In this document: piece after piece, positions 44,735 to 56,985 of the stretch
Position numbering within the stretch: position 1 is the stretch's first letter
How the letters are laid out: each line of letters starts with the position of its first letter
Source: Amphiura filiformis
Taxonomy: Eukaryota; Echinodermata; Ophiuroidea; Amphilepidida; Amphiuridae
Assembly: GCF_039555335.1 (NCBI RefSeq)
Contig: NC_092647.1
Coordinates: 15,362,094 to 15,426,093 of the forward strand
Direction: 5' to 3'
DNA: 64,000 bases
Made by a program: the position numbers and the translations under genes
Notes under the pieces: generated by a model
The model's database searches: none
Told to the model about the DNA's origin: nothing
The model's input: the letters and a program-made list of their open reading frames with translations, nothing else

Positions 44735-46740
44735 CAGAAGATAGCTTGAACAAAGTTGCTATCTAATGAAGATAACTTAAAATTTCAATAGAAACAAATG
44801 TACCTAATTTTGACTAAAATAAATTCTAAAACACTCTTGCTATCTACTGAAGATAGCTTGAACTAAGTCGCCATCTTTCATTGGACATACATTTACCCAA
44901 TTTGGACCAGAATAAATGCTAAAACACTCTTGTTATCTACTTTACATAGATTAAACTAATGATTATAGCATAAATAACATAACATAACATAAATGTACCA
45001 AATTTAGAAATATAGAAATATATAAATATAATTCAAAATAAATTCTAAAACTAAAATTCTCAAACTATCTACTGAAGATAGCTTAAACTAAGTGGTCATC
45101 TAATGAAGATAGACAAACTTTCAATAGATATAAATTTACCCAATTTAGACCAAACTTAATTCTAAAATATGGCAAACTTTCAAAGGACACAAATGTGCCA
45201 AATTTGGACCAAAATCAATACTAAAATAATCTTGCCATCTAATCTTTGGAAGGTACCTTGAACTAAATCAGTACTAAAACAATCTTGCTATCTACTGAAA
45301 GTAGCCTAAACTAAACTATGGACATAAATTTACCAAATTTATACCTAAATCAATTCTTAACCAATCTTGCTATCTACTGAAGATAGCCTAAACTAAGCTT
45401 TCATCTAATGATGATAGCTAAACTTTCAATGAACATAAATTTAGCCAATTTGGACCAAAATAAATTCTAAAACATTCTTGCTATCTGAAGATAACTTGAA
45501 CCAGAAATGAAAACATTGCTATTGATCAACAAGGTGTTCTGAAAGCTCTTGTTATTTACTAACGGAACAAACCAGAGCCAGTATCAATATATAAGACATG
45601 TGGAAATGACATGTTAGTATACAGTGTCTGGCTAGATGCTTTGCTTGTCATGCAACGCTTCATATCACACCTCAAGTTTGCAACTCTGCCTATTGAGCAA
45701 AATGTATGTATTGATCACAGGATAACAGGGTGTGACAAAAAGTTTTTGTCAGCTTGCCCAATACGCACTTTTAGAGTTTTTCTAGCGGATGTCAATTTGT
45801 ACCTATAAACTTTCAAAGGACACAAGTGTACCAAATTTGGACCAAAATCAATACTAAAATAATCTTGCTATCTTCTGAAGATAGCGTGAACTAGTTGCTA
45901 TCTAATGAAGATATAGCTTGAACTTTCAATGAACATTTTTTTACCTAAATCAATACTAAAACAATTTTGCTATTTACTGAAGATAGCCTAAACTAAGCTG
46001 CCATCTAATGAAGATAGCTAAACTTTCAATGAACATAAATTTAGCCAATTTGGACCAAAATAAATTCTGAAACACTCTTGCTATCTGGAGGTAACTTGAA
46101 CCAACATGCTATCTAACAAAGATAGCTTGACCTACAAATGGAAATAAATGAATTTAACCAATTTGAAACTGATTATGATCATTCCCAGCTATCTACAGAA
46201 AATTAAACTAGCTATCAATTTAACCTACTCATAGCAAAAAATTCAGCTTGCCCAATATGCACCTTTAGGGTTTTTCTAGCGGATGTCAATTTGTACCTAT
46301 AAACTTTCAAAGGACACAAATGTACCAAATTTAGACCAAAATCAATACTAAAATAATCTTGCTATCTTCTGAAGATAGCGTAAACTAAGCTGTTATCTAA
46401 TAAAGATAGCCAAACTTTCAATGGACATAAATTTACCAAATTTTTACCAAAATCAATTCTTAACCAATCTTGCTATCTACTGAAGATAGCCTAAACTAAG
46501 CTTTCATCTAATGATGATAGCTAAACTTTCAATGGACATAAAGTTACCAAATTTTGATCAAAATAAATTCTAAACCACTCTTGCTATCTGAAGGTAACTT
46601 GAACCAACATGCTATCCAATGAAGATAGCTTGACCTACAAATGGAAATAAATGAATTTGAAACTGATTATGATCATTCCCAGCTACAAACTGAAAATTAA
46701 ACTAGCCATCAATTTAACCTATTTATGGCAACAAATTCCT
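44735..46740. repeat. Satellite D, about 110-120 bp higher-order period
   Basis: About fifteen units, each with a CTTGCTATCTACTGAAGATAG palindrome variant, then CTAAACTAAGC, TATCTAATGAAGATAGC, AACTTTCAATGGACATAAAT and TTACCAAATTTGGACCAAAA. Two palindrome-like pairs per unit (GCTATCTACTGAAGATAGC and the shorter ATCTAATGAAGAT). Confidence 0.92.
45504..45810. repeat. Duplicated 305-bp segment, copy 1
   Basis: Matches 46801-47105 almost base for base from GAAATGAAAACATTGCTATT through ATATAAGACATGTGGAAATG to TCAATTTGTACCT. It lies within satellite D. A partial third copy is at about 46240-46330. Confidence 0.88.
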
Positions 46741-46800
46741 AATACTGTAACCTGATATTCCCTCAAACACATCCGCATATCTCGGGTCAATTTAGCGGGC

Positions 46801-47105
46801 CAGAAATGAAAACATTGCTATTGATCAACAAGGTGTTCTGAAAGCTCTTGTTATTTACTGACGGAACAAACTAGAGCCAGTATCAATATATAAGACATGT
46901 GGAAATGACATGTTAGTATACAGTGTCTGGCTAGATGCTTTGCTTGTCATGCAACGCTTCATATCACACCTCAAGTTTGCAACTCTGCCTATTCAGCAAA
47001 ATGTATGTATTGATCACAGGATAACAGGGTGTGACAAAAGTTTTTTTTTCTAGCTTGTCCAATACACACTTTTAGGGATTCTTTACCAGATGCTGATTTG
47101 TACCT
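46801..47105. repeat. Duplicated 305-bp segment, copy 2
   Basis: Copy of 45504-45810 at the distal edge of satellite D. Confidence 0.88.
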
Positions 47106-47143
47106 AAATTCCTTCCTACAAGGTAATATGCATATTGCATAAC

Positions 47144-47488
47144 CAGTGGCGTAGATTTCGACATTGGGGGATGGGGTTGGAAAAAAAATTGAAATATAGT
47201 GAATCCAGCACCTTTGGCCACAGTTAATGTTTATAGTACAAATGCGCACAAAGCGCACAGAAAATTTCGCCATATTGAAGTAAAAACTGGTGAAATATGG
47301 TGCAAAAGTCGAACAAATTTGTGCGAAGCACACAAAAATTGGCACTTTTGGAGCTAAAATGGCCAAATATGAGATTAATTTGGTCAGAAACCCATATACA
47401 GGCATCAACATGGGGGGGGGTGATTGTATGGACCATCCCCCCTGGCAAAATATTGGGGGATTTATCCCCCATCCCCGTGATCTACACC
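47144..47488. mobile_element. hAT-like element, second copy of 2349-2708 family
   Basis: Left CAGTGGCGTAGATTTC, right GATCTACACC with a few terminal bases lost. Perfect target duplication TGCATAAC (47136-47143, 47489-47496). A 183-codon minus-strand frame overlapping it is accidental. Confidence 0.9.
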
Positions 47489-47496
47489 TGCATAAC

Positions 47497-48240
47497 AATA
47501 GACACAGTTCAGAGGTTAATACATCTCCTTTGTTATGCAATAGGGTTATTGGAAGAAATTTCAGTACAAATCGACATCCAGTAGAGAAACCCTATAAAGG
47601 TGTGTATTGGGCAGGCTTTGTTGAACAAAATAGATGCTTAAAATAGACACTAAACTAAACCTCTTTTAAATTGGTGCACTAATAAAGCTATACAAACAAT
47701 GATATTAAAAAATCCAAAGAAATTCCAATTATGACTAAGTGGAAACAGTATTTCAGCATTCAAACAAACTTTCAACCCACATTATATTTCTAAGTCACAT
47801 TAAGGTTACTCATATCTTCTTAATCATTTAGCAAATTCTCAGTCAGTAAGTGTAGACTTATCAAACAAATATATATGAGAAATTCAACCTGTACATAAAT
47901 AGATACATAGTAATCAATCTTTATCACAATCTCCAGAAGTCATAGTTATCACATAAGCGATATTAAGAATATTTTTAGTTATGAGTCTATTTCATAAACA
48001 GGGTCATCCACGTTGGATATGAGACTATGTGGAGTAAATGAATTAACCTACTTCTAATTGTCTACATTGGAAGCTATCCCATGATGCATTTCACCTTTTC
48101 TTCCAGGGTTGTCTCGATTAGTGGCTTGCAAACACATGTCATGCTAATACAAAACTACAATTTTGACATGGGGTTATATGCCAACAAAGAACATTTATGT
48201 TTCAGTATATTTTGTATGCTGATGTGTTAAAGTAAATAAA
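47497..48240. other. No gene recognised
   Basis: No structure seen. Confidence 0.55.
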
Positions 48241-48731
48241 GGTTAAATACCACTAATTGGCCTGGGCGATACATTGAAATACGATGAGTAACTATTTGTT
48301 TTCATGGCATTCGAAAAGACTGCATTAAAATCACTGAAATTGATCAAGTTATATAGCCAAAAAAGTACTTTTTAGAGTTTGATGCTTCAAAATGGTACAT
48401 TTTCTCTCATTATATGACATTTTTGTTGTAATAGTACCAAAATTTGTATGCACGGCTTCGGTTTTTAGTAAATATTCGCCCTATCATATTGTAACTTTCA
48501 GCTTTGAGGGCGCACTGTCATTTTCAGGTGTTTACGGTTCAGTGCGTTAAAACAAGAAAAGTCTCAGGTCAACCTATGTTGAATTTTTGATCATTTGGCA
48601 TCTAAATCATATAGTTTCACCTGATATTAGTGGCATTGAACTGTGAGAGTTCTGAATATGAGAAAATTTCACCCAAAATTAGGCATTTTCCCATTGAAAC
48701 CTGTGTAATACATAATTAGTGGTATTTAACC
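48241..48731. mobile_element. TIR element GGTTAAATACCACTAAT
   Basis: Left GGTTAAATACCACTAAT, right ATTAGTGGTATTTAACC (perfect 17 bp). 491 bp with a unique-looking, moderately CpG-containing interior. Confidence 0.85.
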
Positions 48732-50809
48732 TATAGTGCATGGAAAGGGGGTGGACACTCACATTTGTGTAATCAACGTTAGGGACAATTTGTTTCTAAA
48801 ATATTTTTCACGATTGGTCACAGAATTAAGAATATTTCAATAAACCCAAATGGCTCATTCAACCAACATTCTCATTATTTTGTGATATGATTATTTGTTA
48901 TTTTTTCTGCCATAACTAAATAGTACATAAAACATAAAGACTTTGAAAGAAATTGGCCTTTGATCAGCAGTATTAGTAAGTTTATATTATCATGTTTACA
49001 AAATGTTGATCAGTTTAAAATATGGACACAGGTGCCTATAATTTCATAAAATTACAATCTTTGTAAAATGTTAATCAGAAAATGTTTATTGCAATGCATT
49101 CTGGGAGCACTAACATCCCTCCTCTGTTTCAAAGCAAACACATGTATCTACTTCAACTGGAATACGCCCCACAACGCTGCAGTTATTTTGACAGTTTTAA
49201 ACAATTTACCAGCAAAGAGAATTCATAGACTAAAACAAACAGGTTTCCATGTTCATGAGCCATTTAGCAAAGTTATTGCACCATTACAGAGTTTTAATGG
49301 TAAAGACAGTAAAATCTCGATCATCCTCTAGCACTCTTCATGTGTTTACATATCGTGGATCAGAGGCAAGATTAAGAAATATTCGTCATTTGTGCCTGGG
49401 CAAGTGGGCGCCACAAATAAAACTGGATGAGGGTTATTAAGGAACTAATTCTTATGTATGTCTGTGCTGAGAGGAAATGATAAGGAGTTTGCTGTACATT
49501 CCTTATTATTCTTTTAAAATATTAGATTTTGTATTATTATTTGTGGTAATAATGCCAAAACAGCCATGAAGTATAACCAGGCCACAACCATATAGCAACC
49601 ATGAGCCAGGCCCCCGGGCCAGGCCAGTAGTCAGTATTTTTTGTAGGGGGTGCAAATTTTTAAAAGGCAGACTTTTGGAATGTGAAGTTGTGGTTTTACA
49701 CAATTTTGATGTTAATTTGAACCCTAAAACTACTGAGCCGTTTTTTGTAACACATACGACGAATGGGGGGGTTGTAACCCCCTACTTTTCAATTAGAAAA
49801 ATCATATACCATTATATTTGGTACCAATGTATAGCTATGGGTCTCCTATATCCAGTGATACCAAAATATATACAAATATTCCCCTCATATTGTTGCTATG
49901 ACGTCATAATGTGAGTGCACCCATGCAAATTTGGGAAATTCTGGCCATGTACAAAAATATAGGCAAAATTGATTTTCAGCTCAAATTAATTGTCTCCTAA
50001 ATATAAAAGGAAATGACTATATCAACCTAACTTACAAGTAAAAAGTCAGTAGCTTTTGGAATAATTTTATAAGAGCAAAATAAAAATCTGTAGAACTGTA
50101 GAAACCAATGGTTGTCCACATGGTTGGTGCATCAGCCTCAGTGGGAAAACATATGGTATATAAAACAAACTTAGAAACAAGAAGAAGGGAAAAAAATCAC
50201 AAACATGGCTTCAGAACCAGTGTTCATTATTTTCTGTAATTTTCTAGCATATTATAACACATTTATTATTTCTTAACCCTTCTAAAATAAAAACCACCAG
50301 TATTTTAGGGCAAATTTTTATTAAATTTATATATAAAATGTTTTTTTTAGCAAAATATTCCAGATTAAATTGTCCTCAAAATCATTGTCAGATTTTTTTT
50401 CCTGATTAAATTTTGCCAAAAATCTCAAGTGAATGCACATTTTAATCAAAAATTGCACCCAATTTTATTATTCCAAGCCCCCAAATTTAATAAATTCAGG
50501 GGGGAAATATAGTCCATCAATTTTTTCTGGAATCTATGCAAATCCTTGCAACCCAACTGGGTGTACGGCAGTACCCAGTCATTCAACCATGGAACCCATA
50601 TTAATCCTTCCATGGCAACATCCTGTACCAGCCATGCAAAAATCATTATTCCTTTTAAAATGTTTCAAAATATTACATTTAACAACCATTTTTAAAATCT
50701 GGATGCAAAATGCATTTAAATGAGGACAAACATGCCTTATTGGCTCAATAGTTTTTGAGATAGACTCTACAATTTTGGTTAAAATCTTAGAATTCTATGA
50801 TTTGCCATA
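48732..50809. other. No gene recognised
   Basis: Mostly unique-looking. A CCAATAAGGC-like fragment (minus) lies at about 50715-50770. An 87-codon plus frame at 49068-49331 has no assignable features. Confidence 0.5.
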
Positions 50810-51006
50810 CACTAGGATCCACAACATGCTCATCTATCAAGGCAGAGTCTTTAACCACAATACATTTGCACATTCATTGAATGACCTTTGAAAATTTGGG
50901 TACAAAAACTCATACTCTGCAACTAGAGGTCAAATTTTGCACTATGATTGTTTAATTGAGGTTATTGAACCATGCTATTGGGATGAGGCCATTGCGGTCC
51001 ATAGTG
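50810..51006 (+). repeat. ACTAGGATCCAC dispersed repeat, copy 2
   Basis: CACTAGGATCCACAACATGC to GCGGTCCATAGTG, colinear with 10294-10492. Confidence 0.85.
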
Positions 51007-51167
51007 ATAGTATACGTAATAGGTGACTGCATACAGAGTACTAGTTGCCCTAGTTGACAGCAGCATTCCTTCACACCTGCCAATTTACTTAAATACAAAT
51101 GAGGAACCAGTGTAAGCTTACCGTGTTATGGATACCTGAATCATCGCTTTGCTTTATCACATCCACT

Positions 51168-51360
51168 CACTAGGATCCACAACACGCTCATCTATCTGGG
51201 CTCAGTTCTATAACCCCAACACATTTGCACATTCATTGAATGACCTCTAAAAATTTGAGAACAAAAACTCATACTCTGCAACATGAGGTCAAATTGTGCA
51301 CTCTGATTGTTTAATTGAGATTATTGAACTGTGCAATTGGGATGAGGCTATTGTGACTAT
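51168..51360 (+). repeat. ACTAGGATCCAC dispersed repeat, copy 3
   Basis: CACTAGGATCCACAACACGC onward. The right end is diverged. Lies 160 bp after copy 2 in the same orientation. Confidence 0.82.
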
Positions 51361-51693
51361 ATATGTGCCTACAGAAACTTTCACAACTATAGAATGCTAT
51401 GTTCATTGACCCTATAGAAGCATACACTTATAATGATGCCATCTCATATGGATGAGGATATGATGTTATATGCCAACACTTTCAACTTTTGCTTTTATAG
51501 AATGCAAAGTTCATTAATTGAATAGAAGTATACATGTTTACATGACTGCACGAAATCAGGTTTTTTACAGTTACAAGCCTATGTTTGCAACTCTCATTTC
51601 TATAGAATGCTAAGTTCATTACCTCATTTGAAATGTACATTATAATTTGACCTCACATAGTAGCAGGTACTAATTCTAGCACCCACACCGATT
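51361..51693. other. No gene recognised
   Basis: Contains four spaced TATAGAATGC-type words (51388, 51496, 51601 and nearby), a weak 105-110 bp periodicity. Confidence 0.5.
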
Positions 51694-51974
51694 GGGCTAT
51701 TCCATTTAAAATTCACACTACCCCTGTGGAAGAGTTTGGAAATATTTTCCACAGGGAGAGTATGAATTTCAAATGGAATGAACATATTAGGCAGCTCCAT
51801 TTGAAACTCACCCTCCCTCTGGTGAAGATTCAAGTTGAATCTTTCTCAGAGGGTGTATGAAATGCAAATGGAGCTGGCTAATGTGTTCATTCCATTTGAT
51901 ATTCATACTCCCCCTGTGGCAGATATTTCCAAAATCTTCCACAGGGGTAGTGTGAATTTTAAATAGAAAAGCCC
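51694..51974. mobile_element. GGGCTATTCC MITE, palindromic variant
   Basis: Left GGGCTATTCCATTTAAAATT, right TTTTAAATAGAAAAGCCC. The interior contains further nested inverted pairs: ATGGAATGAACATATTAGGC with GCTAATGTGTTCATTCCAT, and CTCCATTTG with CAAATGGAG. The whole element folds on itself, unlike the other family members. Confidence 0.87.
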
Positions 51975-52580
51975 ATTTGCCTTTATTCCAAGAATGCAGG
52001 TAGGTATTTGATCTAGAAATGATTCACATAGCAGTGAGGGACCTTTCTATTTAGACCAATATATTGCTGAAAGATTGGAATTGAAATTGCTCTTATCCCA
52101 TGGGAGCACAACATACAGACAAAACAATACTTAAAGCTAGCTCATGAATGATTCATATCATGTACATATTTATTAACTTAATTCAATCGGCAGGTAAATT
52201 CCTGTCCAAGATTCATTCAATTTAACCAACTTTGCCAAATCACATATTGACTTTAATTAAATCCTGTAGACGGCTTCTACTTTGCGGTATAAAGGGTTGG
52301 AATCAGATTTGGCACTTAAGAAAACATAGTTTATGTCACTTACTTATTGCGAGTAAACCACAACATGTTTATTCATTCTGTATATTATGCAAGATGATGA
52401 CATGATATGGCTTCAAGGTGATTATATGTATTAGAAGCAACTTAAGTTGTCTTTTAACCAGGTGAGGAATTTACTTATTTTGAAATCTATTAGTGTTCCA
52501 TGGTGACATATCATTTCATATGCTTCAACATAGAGTAGGATGTGAATACATTTCTGACTATCAAATTATTGTTAACATAA
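51975..52580. other. No gene recognised
   Basis: No structure seen. Confidence 0.55.
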
Positions 52581-52588
52581 ATGTTAAC

Positions 52589-52779
52589 CAGGCACGTAGC
52601 CAGCATTGCCAGTCCGGGGGAGGGCGGGTTGGGGGGGCAAACGTCAGTATCGTCCCTATTTTTCCTCCCCTTCCTTCTCTCTTTTCTCCCCTTCTTCTCG
52701 TCTCCATTTTACACTTCTCCGTCCTCATTTTAGGTGTCCGGGGGTGGGGGCTGTCTGCCCCCTGCTGGCTACGCTACTG
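52589..52779. mobile_element. hAT-like element, second copy of 33296 family
   Basis: Left CAGGCACGTAGCCAGC, right GCTGGCTACGCTACTG. Perfect target duplication ATGTTAAC (52581-52588, 52780-52787). The interior is pyrimidine-rich. Confidence 0.93.
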
Positions 52780-52787
52780 ATGTTAAC

Positions 52788-53209
52788 TAAAATTATTGCT
52801 TTACTTCAACCATCAAGATCAGTTATGGTAATAACCACAACCATATATGGCCATCACCCCCCCCTCAAATCACAAGTAGTCTTTGACAAAGACTAATTTT
52901 ACACAATGTTTGTCAGAATGGGAGAGTATGCTGCAAGCATTTTTGCAACCCATCAGTATACCAATTTTTCACAAAAGCACCCAAATTTGCCCAAATTGGG
53001 TATTTTTAAGGACAGTTTTGCCCAAATGGGGGACATTGGTCAGTCTTCACTTAAAACATACCCATCAATATACCAAAATCACTTTAAAAAAAAGGTACCT
53101 TCAAACTGTGCCACCCCCCCACACACACACACCTTCAACTAGGGGGAACTCCTCCAGGAATCTTATTATGTATACAGGTCAATCAACTCCCGGACATTGA
53201 CAATTCAAA
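52788..53209. other. No gene recognised
   Basis: Includes an (AC) run near 53119-53133 and CACCC-rich sequence. Confidence 0.5.
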
Positions 53210-53423
53210 CCTTACCCCCTGGACACTACTGGTCATCTAACAGCATTTCTGATTGGTTGATAACTTTAAATGCTCATTTCAATTGCCAATCATGACTAGG
53301 CTTTCAACTATTTATGGTCAAACTTGCATTTGCAGATGTTCTTTATTAATACCCTTGATTGGTTCAAAATTGGACACAACATTCATTTTGGCCAAACGGT
53401 AGGTAGTTCTCATGGGGTTAAGG
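53210..53423. mobile_element. Small TIR element, TTAA-type ends, copy 2
   Basis: Left CCTTACCCCCTGGACACTAC, right GTAGTTCTCATGGGGTTAAGG. The interior has GATTGGTTGATAA and TTGCCAATCATG as in 5603-5815. Confidence 0.68.
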
Positions 53424-53711
53424 TTTGTAATCTCTCTGGGAAGAATGTTTTCCTGGATGAAATCAACAGTTCCAAGAAGTCAGTGTCAGATGTGTCTCAA
53501 TTCAAGTCATTAAATGGTCAATGACTGCACAGGTCATCTCTACGGACTTACGAATACTAATATTCAAAAGCTTTCTGTATATTTACAGATCATTAACTTT
53601 GTAATAATTTAATCCATCATCAATATGATTCACCCTTAGATATGCATGACTGAGAAAGGGCACACAAGTTAATTTCACCAAAAACATAACAGACGTAAGT
53701 GAAACCCATAT

Positions 53712-53964
53712 ATAATGGGATCAAGCAAAATCAGTCAGAACTCCGAAATATTAAATTTTCAGTTTCTTACAGGATAGTAAAGAGGATTTAAAAAGATGCA
53801 TTTTGCATAAAACCCTATTGAAATTGAACAACCAGTTTAAAAGATATGAGCAATTAAAGAGTTTCCAAAACAACAGGAAACAAAAGGAAATATTGCCTTT
53901 GTTTGGCTATATCTCAAAATCAATATTTCTGAGTTCCGACTGATTTTGCTTGATCGCATCACAT
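53712..53964. mobile_element. ATGTGATGCGATCAAGC MITE, copy 2
   Basis: Colinear with 23458-23711. The left end is degenerate (TAATGGGATCAAGC), the right end GCTTGATCGCATCACAT is intact. Confidence 0.83.
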
Positions 53965-54024
53965 ATATTGTATTTTTCTTTTCATTCAGTTATAGAGCTT
54001 GATAATAATAGTAGTGCTGTGGTG

Positions 54025-54140
54025 AATTGAACTATTCCAGTTGAAATCCATACACCCATATGGAAGATATGACCTGAATCTCCCACACAGGGAGTGTAGA
54101 TTTCAAATGGAATCACCCATTCAGGTAGCCCCAGTTGAAA
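54025..54140. repeat. Fragment related to GGGCTATTCC MITEs
   Basis: ACTATTCCAGTTGAAATCC, then TCCCACACAGGGAGTGTAGA and TTTCAAATGGAATCACCC. The order is the reverse complement of 37845-37952. Confidence 0.62.
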
Positions 54141-54218
54141 TTCACAATCCTATAAAAATACATCAAATACATCAAATAAAAAGTATACAGTGGGCCTTAA
54201 GCGCTTCAGACTCGAGTA

Positions 54219-54472
54219 TTATGCATACAATATTGTATGTACAATATATACGTTATTTAATCTATTGCCATTCTATTTCCAGTAATGTTTAAGTTCTAAC
54301 GAATGTTTGATGACGAAAAATCGATAATATGTTACATACAATATCTAGCAGAAATATATTATCGATTTTACGTCATCAAACATTCGTTAGAACTTAAAAC
54401 ATTACTGGAAATAGAATGGCAATAGATTAAATAACGTACATATTGTAAATACAATATTGTACGTACAATAAA
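54219..54472. repeat. Long near-perfect hairpin, arms about 110 bp
   Basis: The left arm (about 54219-54332) contains TACGTTATTTAATCTATTGC, CATTCTATTTCCAGTAATG and CTAACGAATGTTTGATGACG. All recur as reverse complement in the right arm (about 54358-54472) with only a handful of mismatches. The loop is about 25 bases. The outer part is rich in ACAATATTGT palindromes. Confidence 0.92.
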
Positions 54473-54962
54473 AAGTCTGTATACTGCTTTAGTCATATGA
54501 AAGTCCTTGTCACAGACCAGCAGCCTGTGAAATCAAGCAGAAATCTCTTTTTCAAACTATAGTCATTATTTATTTCAAATCCATTTTATTCATTGCTTCT
54601 TTAACATTGAGTAATATTTTCCAAATATTGAGCGATATCAACGATCTAAAAAATCTCAAATGACACCACTTGATAACACATTCAATAGCCATGATATCCC
54701 TTTGGAGTGCATGTGTTTTAGGTTACTGGAGTATCATTCACCCAATATATTATCACAAATTAATATTGTCATGCATGTGTAACACAAACCTGTACCTGAT
54801 ATTTTGATAATAAAATCCAGGCAAAAAGCAGAATCACCAGCCATGGGGAGATTTGCTACTTTCAAATTATTTTAACAATATAAATATTGAAAAAAGATAC
54901 AATTTTTTAGGTTTTAATTCTGGTCATTTTGAACCAGAAAGCCAAGAAAGACCCTTAATTTT
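54473..54962. other. No gene recognised
   Basis: AT-rich spacer. Confidence 0.55.
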
Positions 54963-55083
54963 GTTCGCAGCTCCAAAAGACCCCCTTTTATCTATTTGCA
55001 GCTCTTAAAGACCCCCTTTTACCGGTTCGCAGCTCCAAAAGACCCCCTTTTACAGGTACGCATTCAGCTCCCAAAGACCCACC
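54963..55083. repeat. Short tandem repeat, about 32 bp period
   Basis: Four units with core CGCAGCTCCAAAAGACCCCC and TTTTA. Confidence 0.85.
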
Positions 55084-55456
55084 ATCTCAAAATCCCGGGG
55101 TAGCATACCCACCAAAAATGTATGATGTGGCCCTTCACTCCCCCTGCCAGGAGAAAGTTCAAATTGTAAGATATTACAGATAATGAAGGTTTTAGAGCCA
55201 TGCCAAGAGGCTGCTGCTACTGGAATCCTAAATATCAGAATCTCCAAGTATACATGGTTCTTTAGTTCATGTGGGTTGTTATTGAACTGTGGCATGAGAT
55301 GGAGGTTACACATCATCATCTACTGGGGCATGGTTATTGACCCCTAATATGCGTATGTGTTATATGTGGATTGACATTACGAACGGAGTTTCAAAACTCA
55401 TCCCCTCAAAATATAGTAAAATTGTAACATTTCACTTGTAAATGTAGATTTTTGAA
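55084..55456. other. No gene recognised
   Basis: An 89-codon minus frame has no assignable features. Confidence 0.5.
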
Positions 55457-55651
55457 CCATGGACCACAATGGCCTCATCCCAATGGCAAAGTTCAATACC
55501 TCAATTAAACAATGATAGTGCAAATTTTGACATCAAGTTGTAGACTATGAGTTTTTGTACCCAAATTTTCAAATGTCATTCAATGAATGTGTATATGTAT
55601 TGGGGTTAAAGAACTGTGTCCTGATAGATGAGCATGTTGTGGATCCTAGTG
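55457..55651 (-). repeat. ACTAGGATCCAC dispersed repeat, copy 5
   Basis: Reverse complement of 10294-10492, from ACCATGGACCACAATGGCC to GTTGTGGATCCTAGTG. Confidence 0.85.
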
Positions 55652-56828
55652 AGAGGTGCTAAATTTAGCTTATAAAGTTCTACTGGTTTTTTGAGACTGT
55701 TTCTCATTTCATAAATTCATGGTTTAACGAGAATGACTCACACTAGTTGATACTTATGGGCCAATAAAACTGTAACATAAATAGTTGGAAAATTGCACAT
55801 GGATGAGTTTTAGAGACACAGGGGACAAGATATAACCATTGATATGGGTTACAAAGATATTCTTGCTGACGATCTTTGTTATCATTAGTCGTGTCATTTA
55901 GGAGCAAATATTGGCTTAGATATGCTACAAGTTCAAACAAATTGGCTTTTCGTTTATCTGCTCAATTAATGTTAGAATTCACTACATTCAAGAATATTTT
56001 GAATGTTTGGGGCCTTTTTCCTTGTGGATTGCCAAACCTCATTTAAATAGAATTCTCTCGGTCAAGGTTGTTCCATGCAGTGCACTTACCCATTTCTCAA
56101 AGGGGACACTCTGGCAAAATCCCTATTGGTTTGTACAGGGCTTTTCAGTTCTCCGCATAGAAAACACCAACTTACTTTTCCTTTAGCAATTATTGGGAGT
56201 TTATTCCCCTGATAAGAAATCGAACATTTTGAATTGTTTCACCAAGAGGTATTTATTTTATGACATGTTTTGTGATTTCCCCCATTGAGTACAACGGTAA
56301 GTGTCCCCTTCGTGTCCGAGAGCGCAAGATGGAACAGCCGAATCTCAGCAAAAACAACCAATGGGATGCAGCGATCTATCGCCAGTGACATCATGCCGAC
56401 TGACAGAATGTTCAGTTCATACCTGCTTTAGAACATTTTACATTTTTTAGTATTGGACCTGTCAACTGACATCTCGGACTGATGTATTTTGTATTTTCAT
56501 ATTACATCTTATGGATTAACAACTTTAAAAAAAGCATACAAACAAACAGACACACAATTTGCTTCTTGTTTTGATTTCACAATAATACAGAATGCCTGAC
56601 ATCTGATTTCAAATAGCATGCCTCATTTATTTCTCTTTCCCCCTTGTCGCATGTTGATGGACACCAGGAACAGGATTTGCATTATGCATCGTGTCTTGTG
56701 GATTATGAACTGCAAATCAACATGTTGCTGTAATATTGTTTGTCAATACGTTCTGCTTGATTAAACCAGCTGTCCACTATTCTGAGCGCTTAGATGAGCA
56801 AACTCTATGTAGTAGATAAAGGGTGAGA
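55652..56828. other. No gene; possible weak TIR pair
   Basis: GTGCACTTACC (56078-56090) and GGTAAGTGTCC (56296-56306) may be degenerate inverted ends of a 230-bp element. Otherwise unique-looking. Confidence 0.4.
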
Positions 56829-56985
56829 AACAGACCATTACCATAGATAATCGGTGTCTTGTTGAGGTATGGTGAGCATGTTGAGTCGCTCGGAAGGCGA
56901 GACCCAAGGGGTCGAGCCTTCCGAGCGACTTAACATGCTAACCATACCTCAACAAGACACCGATTATCTATGGTAATGGTCTGTT
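56829..56985. repeat. Long near-perfect hairpin, arms about 70 bp
   Basis: The left arm from AACAGACCATTACCATAGAT through GAGTCGCTCGGAAGGC is mirrored by GCCTTCCGAGCGACT through ATCTATGGTAATGGTCTGTT. Only two mismatches are seen in about 70 pairs. The loop (GAGACCCAAGGGGTCGA) is partly palindromic. No flanking target duplication is evident. Confidence 0.94.

Noticed and set aside
46989..47540. 183-codon minus-strand protein
   Set aside because: It crosses a hAT-like element, both its target duplications and part of a duplicated satellite segment. A homologous element at 2349 does not keep the frame open.
49068..49331. 87-codon possible exon
   Set aside because: Not in a repeat, but it has no recognisable motif, and no splice-site or conservation evidence can be judged here.
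49605..49650. hAT-like terminus (GGCCAGTAGTCAG region)
   Set aside because: No partner end or duplication was found; too short to call.
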